Below, piece after piece: positions 1 to 10,270 of a DNA stretch of 64,000 bases. The stretch is taken from assembly GCF_963924675.1 (NCBI RefSeq), contig NC_089236.1, positions 61,031,306-61,095,305 on the forward strand, written 5' to 3'. Source of the DNA: Phocoena phocoena. Lineage: Eukaryota > Chordata > Mammalia > Artiodactyla > Phocoenidae. Below the pieces are notes generated by a model, which searched no databases, had not been told where the DNA came from, and saw only the letters and a list, made by a program, of their open reading frames with translations. A program made the position numbers and the translations under genes. Position 1 is the first letter of the stretch; every line of letters begins with the position of its first letter.

Positions 1-1057
1 GCCACTTAGATTTTGCCATTGATTTCTATAATTTTGCTCACTTTGCTTCTGAGAGTTAAGTCTCCCCATTTAGCCTTATTTATTTCAGTATCCTATTATT
101 CCACTTGGATTCAGAAACCCAAATTCTGTAATAGCATCTCCTACTATCAGCACTGGATGACAGAGAACAATCATAACCTAATTTCTTAATAAAGCTCTTG
201 CCTTCGCTTGAGTGCATTCCTTATTGCTTTAATAAATGGGATGTCCTCTTGGCCCACCAAGGAAAAGCTATAGACTGTTGAGTTTTCTGGCATTTGGTAG
301 ACTACCCATGCTAGCACACCCTCTTTTTGTGCCTTTAGATCCCTTTTCTCCTGTCCACTGGGAAATTCTAGCATTTCTACCTCATTTAGTAAGGGCCATA
401 ATATTTTTCCAAGTTTCTAACTATCTCAGCAGTATATTAGCACTATCTCCCAGAGCCCTTTCCAGAGTGTTAAATCTTGTATCACGGAAAAGTGCTTCCC
501 CATTATTAAAATTGTGCTTATCCAAATTTATACTCTTTTCTTCCCTGATCCGCAGGCACAGTCCCTTCCTTGCTCTCTCAGATGCTGCTGGTGCATAGAG
601 AGATTCTGCAGCTCTTTCAGCATAAAATCCCTTTTTATATTCCAGTCAGATTATGCAAAGGTTTGACCCTTATCATTGAACTGATTACCAGGAGGGGAGG
701 TGAAGAAAAGTTTGTCTTATGAGGCACCTCCCTTATTAGAGGCTCATGCATATTTCAATATGAGAAGCCACCATACTCTGTCAATAGAGAGTGGACCCCT
801 TGTCAGGTCCAGCCTGTTCACAGGACTCTGGCATATCAATTCCAAGACTGAAGAGCCCATCTAGCTTTACTAGGTTCCTGACCTTGGCTGAAGATATCTG
901 GAAAGTCTTAAAATTCAACTTTATCTGAATCTCTGCCACTCACAAATTTAAGTCCTGAGCCTGGGTCTTGGAACCAGTAGGGTAGAAGAAGGAATAAGAT
1001 TAGTCACCATCCTTCTAGTGACCTGTTGGGGAACTGTGCTTTCCATTTGCTGTAGAT
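1..1057. other. Unassigned old sequence
   Basis: I recognise no gene here. The minus strand has a 62-codon open stretch at 186-374, flanked on both sides by stop-interrupted sequence that reads loosely like a decayed protein-coding region. It could be an internal part of an ancient endogenous retrovirus or just chance; I cannot name a family. There are no clear splice sites, CpG cluster or young repeat. Confidence 0.3.
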
Positions 1058-1215
1058 TAAGTGTTTGTTGAATATTCCAATATCCCTATGTTGAGATCTT
1101 AGCCTATTAAGAGCCTATTAGATCATGAGGGAAGAGCCCTCATGAATGGGTGCCCTTATAAAAGCAGCCCTAGAAAGTTGACTTGCCTCTTCCACCTTGT
1201 AAGGTTACAGTGAGA
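1058..1215 (+). mobile_element. MLT1-like LTR fragment (ERVL-MaLR)
   Basis: The order of short blocks matches MLT1 LTRs: 'atgttgagatcttagcc', then 'gatcatgagggaagagccct', then 'catgaatgggtgcccttata', then 'aaaagcagccctagaaag', then a 'cctcttccaccttgtaaggt' block. It is shortened and diverged, so it is an ancient fossil. Family known: MaLR LTRs are non-coding relics of ERVL-type elements. Subfamily not resolved. Confidence 0.7.
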
Positions 1216-1809
1216 ACAGTACTTGCCATATCAACAGGAGTATAACACTCCTCACTTCACTTTCTCCTATTTGAGCAACCTGAACCTGAAACAACACACA
1301 TTTTTGCATGAGTAAAATGTATACGCAAAACAGATGCTATAATGATCCCCTCCTAAAGAGGAAGGAGAAATTACTGCGCAGTGAACTATAAAGCAAGGCT
1401 ACTATGATAATGTGCAAAAAGGCATGTACTTCCACAGGAGAACATTAGCAAGATCTCTGGACTGCTATTTGGCTCTGTCTTACTTAATTGCCTTCCACTG
1501 CTGATCCCTGCCAATAGCCCTGTGTTCCTTATGCTCAGAAGTCATGCTGGTCGAAAAGCAAAAGTAAAAATGGTATTAAAACTCCAAATTCCATGGGAAG
1601 ACAGATATTTCCCCAGAAATCTGACTACAGCCAGAGACCAAATAAGCCCTTACCTATTCTTCTCTTCTACAATAAATAAAATCAGGGAATTCGAAATTAG
1701 GCCATGCATTAAATACAATGTTAAGTTTCTATCAAGATGCTAGCTTCGGTGAATCAAAAAACAAATCAGCACTCAGAAAAGAGCCCTTGACAGTATCTAC
1801 TGGTTAAAT

Positions 1810-1811
<2 letters not shown>

Positions 1812-1850
<39 letters not shown>
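1812..1850. repeat. (AT)n microsatellite
   Basis: About 19 uninterrupted AT dinucleotides. Likely length-polymorphic. Confidence 0.95.
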
Positions 1851-1854
<4 letters not shown>

Positions 1855-1912
1855 AAATTGCAGACAAAGCTGTATATATGTATACCATCTGCCATGTGGC
1901 AATTAATAAATA

Positions 1913-1928
1913 CATTATCAGTAGTATT
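1913..1928. repeat. Left target-site duplication of L1-A
   Basis: 'cattatcagtagtatt' here matches 'cattcatcagtagtatt' at 10,271-10,287 apart from one inserted base. It abuts the A-tail side of the minus-strand L1-A insertion, next to the transduced segment and not next to the L1's own 3' end. Confidence 0.75.
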
Positions 1929-2608
1929 TTTTCTTGGGGGGGGGAATGTCTCTTATAAAGATAACATTTATATATAACATTATGTAAGTTTCACGTGTAC
2001 AATATTTCTACTTTGGTATACCCTACAAAGTGCGCACCATCAAAGATTTAGTTTCCGTCTGTCACCATACAGGAGACATGTATGGTAAAGGAGACTGATC
2101 TCCTTTACCCATTTCACCCTCCCTCCGCCCTTCCCCCTCTGGTAACCACTATTCTGTTCTTTATATCTACGGGTTTGTGTTTGTTTTTGTTTGGTTTGCT
2201 TTGTTCATTATTATTATTATTTTTTAGTTTATTAGTTTTTTATATTCCACATATGAGTGAAATTATACAGTATTTGTCTTTCTTCATCTGACTTATTTCA
2301 CTTAGCATAATACCCTCAAGGTCCATCCATGTTCTAACAAATGGCAAGATTTCATCTCTTTTCTGGCTGAGTAGTATTCCATTGTGTATGTATGTGTGCA
2401 TATGTATGTATATATATATATACATACACACCACAACTCCTTTATCCATCTGTTGATGGGCGCTGACGTTGCTTCCATGTCTTGGCTATTGTAAATAATG
2501 CTGCAGGGAACATAGGGGTATGTATATATTTTCAGATTAGTATTTTTGTATTCTATGGAAAAATATACAGAAGTGGGATAGCTGTATTGTATGGTAGTTC
2601 TATTCTTA
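1929..2608 (-). mobile_element. Older L1 3' end carried at the tail of L1-A
   Basis: This contains the ORF2 C-terminal region of a diverged L1 on the minus strand, ending at the stop near 2,240, followed by a roughly 300-bp 3' UTR and an A-rich end at 1,929. It differs clearly from the L1-A 3' end at 2,610-3,200, so it is not a tandem copy of the same element. It lies between L1-A's A-stretch and the outer target-site duplication. The best reading is a 3' transduction of sequence that flanked the source L1. The alternative is an older resident L1 beside which L1-A landed; that does not explain why the duplication brackets both. Confidence 0.65.
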
Positions 2609-2980
2609 ATTTTTTTTTAACATCTTTACTGGGGTATAATTGCTTTACAATGGTGTGTTAGTTTCTGCTGTATAACAAAGGGAATCAGTTATACATATAC
2701 ATATGCTCCCGTATCTCTTCCCTCTTGCATCTCCCTCCCTCCCACCCTCCCTATCCCACCCCTCCAGGCGGTCACAAAGCACCGAGCTGATCTCCCTGTG
2801 CTATGCGGCTGCATCCCACTAGCTATCTACCTTACGTATGTTATTGTATATATGTCCATGACTCTCTCTCGCTTTGTCACAGCTCACCCTTCCCCCTCCC
2901 CATATCCTTAAGTCTGTTCTCCAGTAGGTCTGTGTCTTTATTCCTGTTTTACCCCTAGGTTCTTCATGACATTTTTTTTC

Positions 2981-5900
2981 TTAAATTCCATATATATGTG
3001 TTAGCATACGGTATTTGTCTTTCTCTTTCTGATTTACTTCACGCTGTATGACAGACTCTAGGTCTATCCACCTCATTACAAATAGCTCAATTTCGTTTCT
3101 TTTTATGGCTGAGTAATATTCCATTGTATATATGTGCCACCTCTTCTTTATCCATTCATCCGATGATGGGCACTTAGGTTGTTTCCATCTCCAGGCCACC
3201 ATAAATAGAGCTGCAATGAACATTTTGGTACATGACTCTTTTTGAATTTTGGTTTTCTCAGAGTGTATGCCCAGTAGTGGGATTGCCGGGTCATATGGTA
3301 GTTCTATTTGTAGTTTTTTAAGGAACCTCCATACTGTTCTTAGTAGTGGCTGAACCAATTCATATTCCCACCAGCAGTGCAAGAGTGTTCCCCTTTCTCC
3401 ACACCCTCTCCAATATTTATTGTTTCTAGATTTTTTGATGATGGCCATTCTGACTGGTGTGAGATGATATCTCATTGTAGTTTTGATTTGCATTTCTCTA
3501 ATGATTAGTGATGTTGAGCATTCTTTCATGTGTTTGTTGGCAGTCTGTATATCTTCTTTGGAAAAATGTCTCTTTAGGTCTTCTGCCCATTTTTGGATTG
3601 GGTTGTTTGTTTTTTTGTTATTGAGCTGCATGAGCTGCTTGTAAATTTTGGAGATTAATCCTTTGTCAGTTGCTTTATTTGCAAATATTTTCTCCCATTC
3701 TGAGGGTTGTCTTTTGGTCTTGTTTATGGTTTCCTTTGCTGTGCAAAAGCTTTGAAGTTTCATTAGGGCCCATTTGTTTCTTTTTGTTTTTATTTCCATT
3801 ACTCTAGGAGGTGGGTCAATAAAGATCTTGCTGTGATTTATGTCATAAGAGTGTTCTGCCTATGTTTTCCTCTAAGAGTTTGATAGTTTCTGGCCTTACA
3901 TTTAGGTCTTTAATCCATTTTGAGTTTATTTTTTGTGTATGGTGTTAGGGAGTGATCTAATCTCATACTTTTACATGTACCTGTCCAGTTTTCCCAGCAC
4001 CACTTATTGAAGAGGCTGTCCTTTCTCCACTGTACATTCCTGCCTCCTGTATAAAAGATAAGGTGGCCATATGTGCGTGGGTTTATCTCTGGGCTTTCTA
4101 TCCTGTTCCATTGATCTGTCTTTCTGTTTTTGTGCCAGTACCATACTGTCTTGATTACTATAGCTTTGTAGTATAGTCTGAAGTCAGCATGATTCCTCCA
4201 GCTCCGTTTTTCATTATCAAGATTGCTTTGGCTATTTGGGGTCTTTTGTGTTTCCATACAAATTGTGAAATTTTTTGTTCTAGTTCTGTGAAAAATGCCA
4301 GTGGTAGTTTGATAAGGGATTGCATTGAATCTATAGATTGCTTTGGGTAGTAGAGTCATTTTCACAATGTTGATTCTTCCAATCCAGGAACATGGTATAT
4401 CTCTCCATCTATTTGTATCATCTTTAATTTCTTTCATCAGTGTCTTATGATTTTCTGCATACAGGTCTTTTGTCTCCTTAGGTAGGTTTATTCCTAGATA
4501 TTTTATTCTTTTTATTGCAATGGTAAATGGGAGTGTTTCCTTCATTTCACTTTCAGATTTTTCATCATTAGTGTATAGGAATGCCAGAGATTTCTGTTCA
4601 TTAATTTTGTATCCTGCTACTTTACCAAATTCATTGATTAGCTCTAGTAGTTTTCTGGTAGCATCTTTAGGATTCTCTATGTATAGTATCATATCATCTG
4701 TAAACAGTGACAGTTTTACTTCTTCTTTTCCGATTTGGATTCCTTTTATTTCCTTTTCTTCTCTGATTGCTGTGGCTAAAACTTCCAAAACTATATTGAA
4801 TAAGAATGGTGAGAGTAGGCAACCTTGTCTTGTTCCTGATCTTAGTGGAAAGGCTTCCAGTTTTTCACCATTGAGGATGATGTTGGCTGTGTGTTTGTCA
4901 TATATGGCCTTTATTATGCTGAGGAAAGTTCCCTCTATGCCTACATTCTGCAGGGTTTTTATCATAAATGGGTGTTGAATTTTGTCAAAAGCTTTCTCTG
5001 CATCTATTGAGATGATCATATGATTTTTCTCCTTCAATTTGTTAATATGGTGTATCACATTGATAGATTTGCATATATTGAAGAATCCTTGCATTCCTGG
5101 AATAAACCCCACTCGATCATGGTGTATGATCCTTTTAATGTGCTGTTGGATTCTGTTTGCTAGTATTTTGTTGAGGATTTTTGCGTCTATATTCATCAGT
5201 GATATTGGTCAGTAATTCTCTTCTTTTGTAGTATCTTTTGTCTGGTTTTGGTATCAGGGTGATGGTGGCCTCATAGAATGAGTTTGGGAGTGTTCCTTCC
5301 TCTGCTATATTTTGGAAGAGTTTGAGAAGGATAGGTGATAGCTCTTCTCTAAATGTTCAATAGAATTCGCCTGTGAAGCCATCTGGTCCTGGGCTTTTGT
5401 TTGTTGGAAGATTTGTAATCACAGTTTCAATTTCAGTGCTTGTGACTGGTCTGTTCATATTTTCTATTTCTTCCTGATTCAGTCTTGGCAGGTTGTGCCT
5501 TTCTAAGAATTTGTCCATTTTTTCCAGGTTGTCCATTTTATTGGCATAGAGTTGCTTGTAGTAATCTCTCATGATCTTTTGTATTTCTGCAGTGTCAGTT
5601 GTTACTTCTCCTTTTTCATTTCTAATTCTATTAATTTGAGTCTTCTCCCTTTTCTTCCTGATGAGTCTGGCTAATGGTTTATCTATTTTTATCTTCTCTA
5701 AGAACCAGCTTTTAGTTTTATTGATCTTTGCTACCGTTTCCTTCATTTCTTTTTCATTTATTTCTGATCTGATTTTTATGATTTCTTTCCTTCTGCTAAC
5801 TTTGTGGTTTTTTTGTTCTTTCTCTAATTGCTTTAGGTGCAAGGTTAGGTTGTTTATTCGAGATGTTTCCTGCTTCTTAAGGTGTGCTTGTATTGCTATA

Positions 5901-6793
5901 AACTTCCCTCTTAGAACTGCTTTTGCTGCATCCCATAGGTTTTGAGTCGTTATGTCTCCATTGTCATTTGTTTCTAGGTATTTTTTGATTTCCTCTTTGA
6001 TTTCTTCAGTGATCACTTCGTTATTAAGTAGTGTATTGTTTAGCCTCCCTGTGTTTGTATTTTTTACAGATCTTTTCCTGTAATTGATATCTAGTCTCAT
6101 GGCATAGTGGTCAGAAAAGATACTTGATACAATTTCAATTTTCTTAAATTTACCAAGGCTTGATTTGTGACCCAAGATATGATCTATCCTGGAGAATGTT
6201 CCATGAGCACTTGAGAAAAATGTGTATTCTGTTGTTTTTGGATGGAGTGTCCTATAAATATCAATTAAGTCCATCATGTTTAATGTATCATTTAAAGCTT
6301 GTGTTTCCTTATTTATTTTCATTTTGGATGATGAGTCCATTGGTGAAAGTGGGGTGTTAAAGTCTCCTACTATGAATGTGTTACTGTCAATTTCCCCTTT
6401 TATGGCTGTTAGTATTTGCCTTATGTATTGAGGTGCTCCTGTGTTGGCTGCATAAATATTTATAATTGTTATATCTTCTTCTTGGATCGATCCCTTGAGC
6501 ATTATGTAGTGTCCTTCTTTGTCTCTTCTAATAGTCTTTATTTTAAAGTCTATTTTGTCTGATATGAGAATTGCTACTCCAGCTTTCTTTTGGTTTCCAT
6601 TTGCATGGAATATCTTTCTCCATCCCCTTACTTTCAATCTGTATGTTTCTCTAGGTCTGAAGTGGGTCTCTTGTAGACAGCATATATATGGGCCTAGTTT
6701 TTGTATCCATTCAGCCAATCTGTGTCTTTTGGTGGGAGCATTTAGTCCATTTACATTTAAGGTAATTATCAATATGTATGTTCCTATTCCCAT
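2981..6793 (-). pseudogene. L1-A ORF2 (endonuclease-reverse transcriptase), disrupted
   Basis: An intact L1 ORF2 protein nicks DNA and reverse-transcribes L1 RNA at the nick. The first 478 codons (6,793-5,357) are open. They contain the whole apurinic-endonuclease-like domain with its [21 protein letters not shown] and SDHYAMRL motifs, and they end in TGA where the reverse transcriptase domain begins. A one-base insertion near 5,237 and another stop near 5,208 follow. The next open stretch (5,196-3,910) holds the reverse transcriptase core, but the catalytic motif reads FTDD (4,706-4,695) where L1 normally has FADD. Within it, an extra base near 4,314 is compensated by a 4-base loss near 4,190. 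An extra A near 3,930 breaks the frame again, and the cysteine-rich C-terminus (3,799-2,981) is open to its natural stop. Total length matches the usual ~1,270 codons. It cannot be active as it stands. Confidence 0.92.
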
Positions 6794-6851
6794 TTTCTTA
6801 ATTGTTTTGGGTTCGTTATTATAGGTCTTTTCCTTCTGTTGTGTTTCTTGC

Positions 6852-7754
6852 CTAGAGAAGTTCCTTTAGCATTTGTTGTAAAGCTGGTTTGGTGGTGCTG
6901 AACTCTCTCAGCTTTTGCTTGTCTGTAAAGGTTTTAATTTCTCCATCAAATCTGAATGAGATCCTTGCTGGGTAGAGTAATCTTGGTTGTAGGTTTTTCT
7001 CCTTCATCACTTTCAGTATGTCCTGCCACTCCCTTCTGGCTTGTAGGGTTTCTGCTGAGAGATCAGCTGTTAACCTTATGGGGATTCCCTTGTGTGTTAT
7101 TTGTTGTTTTTCCCTTGCTGCTTTTAATATGCTTTCTTTGTAGTTAATTTTTGACAGTTTGATTAATATGTGTCTTGGAGTATTTCTCCTTGGATTTATC
7201 CTGTATGGGACTGCTTCCAGGACTTGATTAACTATTTCCTTTCCCATATTAGGGAAGTTTTCAACTATAGTCTCTTCAACTATAATCTCTTCAAATATTT
7301 TCTCATTCCCTTTCTTTTCCTCTTCTTCTTCTGGAACCCCTATGATTCGAATGTTGGTGTGTTTAATGTTGTCCCAGAGGTCTCTGAGACTGTCCTTAGT
7401 TCTTTTCATTCTTTTTTGTTTATTCTGCTCTGCAGTGGTTATTTCCACTGTTTTATCTTCCAGGTCACTTATCCGTTCTTCTGCCTCAGTTATTCTGCTA
7501 TTGATCCCATCTAGAGTCTTTTTCATTTCATTTATTGTGTTGTTCATCATTGTTTGTTTCATCTTTAGTTCTTCTAGGTCTTTGTTAAATGTTTCTTGCA
7601 TTTTGTCCATTCTGTTTCCAAGATTTTGGATCATCTTTACTATCATTATTCTGAATTCTTTTTCAGGTAGACTGCCTATTTCCTCTTCATTTGTTAGGTC
7701 TGGTGGGTTTTTATCTTGCTCCTTCATCTGATGTGTGTTTTTCTGTCTTCTCAT
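6852..7754 (-). CDS. L1-A ORF1 protein, intact reading frame
   Basis: A complete 300-codon frame, slightly shorter than the 338-residue human ORF1p. The family protein is an RNA-binding trimer that coats L1 RNA in the cytoplasm and is needed for retrotransposition. Visible layout: a charged N-terminus; a long coiled-coil-like stretch at about residues 35-115; an RRM-like region starting near residue 125 ([18 protein letters not shown]) with the [15 protein letters not shown] block; and a C-terminal domain including [12 protein letters not shown] and [17 protein letters not shown] 15-bp in-frame duplication near 7,258-7,287 adds five residues between 'EEIIV' and 'ENFPN'. The start is the first ATG after the 5' UTR and matches the start in L1-B and L1-C. 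The stop lies 58 bp before the ORF2 start. Expression is unknown. Confidence 0.9.
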   Translation of the reverse strand: MRRQKNTHQMKEQDKNPPDLTNEEEIGSLPEKEFRIMIVKMIQNLGNRMDKMQETFNKDLEELKMKQTMMNNTINEMKKTLDGINSRITEAEERISDLEDKTVEITTAEQNKQKRMKRTKDSLRDLWDNIKHTNIRIIGVPEEEEEKKGNEKIFEEIIVEETIVENFPNMGKEIVNQVLEAVPYRINPRRNTPRHILIKLSKINYKESILKAAREKQQITHKGIPIRLTADLSAETLQARREWQDILKVMKEKNLQPRLLYPARISFRFDGEIKTFTDKQKLREFSTTKPALQQMLKELL

Positions 7755-8305
7755 TTTGCTTATCTTACTGTGTTTTGGGTCTCCTTTTTGCAGGCTGCAG
7801 GTTTGTAGTTCCCATTGTTTTTGGTGTCTGTCCCCAGTGGCTAAGGTTGGTTCAGTGGGTTGTGTAAGCTTCCTTGTGGAGGGGACTAGTGCCTGTGTTC
7901 TGGTGGATGAGGCTGGATCTTGTCTCTCTAGTGGGCATGTCCACGTCTCGTGGTGTGTTTTGGGGTGTCTGTGGACTTATTATGATTTTAGGCAGCCTCT
8001 CTGCTAATGGGTGGGGTTGTGTTCCTGTCTTGCTAGTTGTTTGGCATAGGTTGTGCAGCACTGTAGCTTGCTGGTTGTTGAGTGAAGCTGGACGCTGGTT
8101 TTGAGATGGAGATCTCTGCGAGATTTTCGCCATTTGATATTATGTGGAGCTGGGGGGTCTCTTGTTGACCAGTGTCCTGAAGTTGGCTCTCCCACCTCAG
8201 AGGCACAGCACTGACTCCTGGCTGCAGCACCAAGAGCCTTTCATCCACACAGCTCAGAATAAAAGGGAGAAAAAGTAGAGAGAAAGAATTAGTAGAAGTA
8301 GGAAG

Positions 8306-8306
<1 letters not shown>

Positions 8307-8359
<53 letters not shown>

Positions 8360-8463
8360 AGGGAGGGAGGAAGGAAGGAAGGGAGGTAGGAAGGAGAAAA
8401 GGAAAGAAGGAAAGAAAGGAGGGAGGGAGGAAGGAAGGAAGGAAGGAGGGAAGGAAGGGAAAA
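8307..8463. repeat. GA / GGAA-rich microsatellite
   Basis: Pure GA dinucleotides (about 8,307-8,348) run into GGGA, GGAA and GAAA tetranucleotides. In the L1 sense direction it is a long pyrimidine tract just upstream of the putative intron acceptor. A related GGGA/GGAA run lies at 8,712-8,750. Confidence 0.9.
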
Positions 8464-8490
8464 AGAAAGAAGATACAATAAAATAAAATA

Positions 8491-8964
8491 AAGTATAATA
8501 AAGTTATTAAATTAAAAAATAATTATTTAGAAAAGAAAAATGAAAGGGACGGATAGAACCTTAGGACAAATGGTGGAAGCAAAGCTATACAGACAAAATC
8601 TTACAGAGAAGCATACATATACACGCTCACAAAAAGAGGTAAAGAGGAAAAAAATCATAAATCTTGCTCTCAAAGTCCACGTCCTCAATTTGGGCTGATT
8701 CGTTGTGTAAAGGAGGGAGGGAGGGAGGGAGGGAGGGAAGGAAGGAAGGAAAAGTATAATAAAGTTATTAAAACTAAAATTATTTTTAAAAATTTTAAAA
8801 AAATGGACGGATAGAACTCGAGGATAAATGGTGGAAGCAAAGCTATACAGACAAAATCTCACACAGAAGCATACACATACACATTCACAAAAAGAGGAAA
8901 AGAGGAAAAAAATCATAAATCTTGCTCTCAAAGCCCACCTCCTCAATTTGGGATGATTCGTTGT
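8491..8964 (-). repeat. 260-bp-period tandem duplication in L1-A 5' UTR
   Basis: The segment 8,491-8,706 is repeated at 8,751-8,964. Both copies start 'aaagtataataaagttatta', share 'aatggtggaagcaaagctat' and 'aatcataaatcttgctctca', and end 'gattcgttgt'. Each follows a purine-rich microsatellite, suggesting unequal exchange or slippage between microsatellites. Low-to-moderate divergence indicates the duplication is older than this insertion. Confidence 0.9.
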
Positions 8965-9435
8965 CTATTCATGTATTCCACAGATGCAGGGTACATCAAG
9001 TTGATTGTGGAGCTTTAATCCGCTGCTTCTGAGGCTGCTGGGAGAGATTTCCCTTTCTCTTCTTTGTTCTCATAGCTCACAGGGGTTCAGTTTTGGATTT
9101 GGCCCCGCCTCTGCGTGTAGGTCGCTGGACAGCGTCTGTTTTTTGCTCAGAAAGGACGGGGTTAAAGGAGCCGCTGATTCGGGGGCTCTGGCTCACTCAG
9201 GCCGGGGGGACGGAGGGGCGCGGAGTGTGGGGCGAGCCTGCGGTGGCAGAGGCCGGCATGACGTTGCACCAGCCTGAGGCTCGCCGTGCGTTCTCCCGGG
9301 GAAGTTGTCCCTGGATCCCGGGACCCTGGCAGTGGCGGGCTGCACAGGCTCCCCGGAAAGGAGGTGTGGATAGTGACCTGTGCTCGCACACAGGCCCCTT
9401 GGTGGCGGCAGCAGCAGTCTTAGCGTCTCCCGCCC

Positions 9436-9640
9436 GTCTCTGGGGTCCGTGCTTTTAGCCACGGTTCGCGGCAGTCTCTGGGGTCCGCGCTTTTAGCCGC
9501 GGCTCGCACTCGTCTCTGGGGTCCTTGTTTTTAGCCGCGGCTCGCGCTCGTCTCTGGGGTCCTTGTTTTTAGCCGCGGCTTGCGCTCGTCTCTGGGGTCC
9601 GCGCTTTTAGCCGCGGCTTGCGCTCATCTCTGGGGTTCCT
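9436..9640 (-). repeat. 38-bp tandem array in L1-A 5' UTR
   Basis: The block 'gtctctggggtcc' recurs at 9,436, 9,474, 9,512, 9,550 and 9,588, with a variant (atctctggggttcc) at 9,626. The period is exactly 38 bp. Units also contain 'ttttagccgcggct' and CpGs. There are about five full units plus a degraded sixth. It recalls the monomer arrays of rodent L1 promoters in layout, not in sequence. Confidence 0.93.
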
Positions 9641-10270
9641 TTAAGCAGCGCTCTTAAACCCCTCTCCTCGCACACCAGGAAACAAAGAGGTAATTAGGCA
9701 TTTCCAGACCTTTTCCCGGACTCCCTCCCGGCTAGCCTTGGTGCACTAACCCCTTCAGGCTGTGTTCACGCAGCCAACCCCAGTCCTCTCCCTGTGCTCC
9801 GACCGAAGCCCGAGCCTCAGCTCCCAGCCCCACCCGTCCCGGCAGGTGAGCAGACAAGCCTCTCGGGCTGGTGAGTGCTGGTCGGCACCGATCCTCTGTG
9901 CGGGAATCTCCCCGCTTTGCCCTCCGCACCCCTGTTGCTGTACTCTCCTCCGCGGCACCGAAGCTTCCCCGCTCTGCCTCCCGCAGTCTCCGCCCGCGAA
10001 GGGGCCTCCTAGTGTGTGGAAACGTTTCCTCCTTCACAGCTCCCTCCCAGTGGTGCAGGCCCTGTCCCTATTCTTTTGTCTCTGTTTTTTCTTTTTTCTT
10101 TTTCCCTACCCAGGTACGTGGGGAGTTTCTTGCCTTTTGGGTGGTCTGAGGTCTTCTGCCAGCGTTCAGTAGGTGTTCTGTAGGAGTTGCTCCACGTGTA
10201 GATGTATTTCTGGTGTATCTGTGGGGAGGAAGATGATCTCCGCATCTTACTCTTCTGCCATCTTCCTAAC

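Larger units (their letters stand above)
8253..10109 (-). other. Putative 1,857-bp L1 5' UTR intron
   Basis: In the L1 sense direction this begins GTAGGG at 10,109, after exon bases CCTGG, and ends TTCTGAG at 8,253. A TACTAAT branch-point-like motif (8,294-8,288) sits about 36 bases before the AG, and a pyrimidine-rich run separates the two. L1-B lacks exactly this block: its sequence passes from the equivalent of 10,110 to the equivalent of 8,252 at 21,066/21,065. Boundaries and comparison are seen directly; that RNA splicing is the cause is inference. Confidence 0.65.
1929..10270 (-). mobile_element. L1-A: near full-length LINE-1 with 3' extra segment
   Basis: In the L1 sense direction (right to left) the order is: 5' end beginning about 'ggaagatggcagaagag' near 10,268; a 2.5-kb 5' UTR; ORF1 (7,754-6,852); a 57-bp spacer; ORF2 (6,793-2,981) with disabling changes; a 3' UTR; an A-stretch at about 2,618-2,608; then about 680 bp of an older L1 3' end; then a second short A-rich tail. 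One target-site duplication encloses everything, so the simplest reading is a single retrotransposition. Its own polyadenylation signal is the variant AGTAAA (2,630-2,625), where L1-B has AATAAA, which fits read-through into downstream sequence. ORF1 is complete, so the insertion is comparatively young, but ORF2 cannot make a whole protein. Confidence 0.9.
7755..10270 (-). promoter_or_regulatory. L1-A 5' UTR with CpG-rich internal promoter region
   Basis: L1 5' UTRs carry an internal RNA polymerase II promoter. This one is about 2.5 kb. The part at roughly 9,080-10,030 is strikingly GC- and CpG-rich against an AT-rich background, as expected for a methylation-controlled L1 promoter. It also holds a purine-rich microsatellite, a 260-bp-period duplication and a 38-bp tandem array. 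No specific transcription-factor site is claimed. The open frames inside it on both strands are low-complexity or GC-driven and are not treated as genes. Confidence 0.75.

Noticed and set aside
186..374. Firm call of an endogenous retrovirus gene
   Set aside because: The short minus-strand frame is suggestive, but I could not match any motif; left as unassigned.
4520..7731. Many plus-strand open frames opposite L1-A ORF1 and ORF2, with similar ones opposite L1-B and L1-C
   Set aside because: They are antisense shadows of L1 coding sequence and vary between the three elements.
8254..8478. A 74-codon leucine/serine/proline-rich open frame on the minus strand
   Set aside because: It is the translation of the GA/GGAA microsatellite in the L1-A 5' UTR and has no protein family character.
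9436..9640. CRISPR-like regular array
   Set aside because: Units are contiguous with no unique spacers, and the genome is mammalian; it is a 5' UTR tandem repeat.
9005..10172. Several overlapping open frames on both strands in the CpG-rich block
   Set aside because: High GC lowers stop frequency. The block is L1 5' UTR, and frames overlap on both strands without start or splice support.
2610..10270. L1-A as an active element
   Set aside because: ORF2 has at least two stops, unbalanced frameshifts and an altered catalytic motif.
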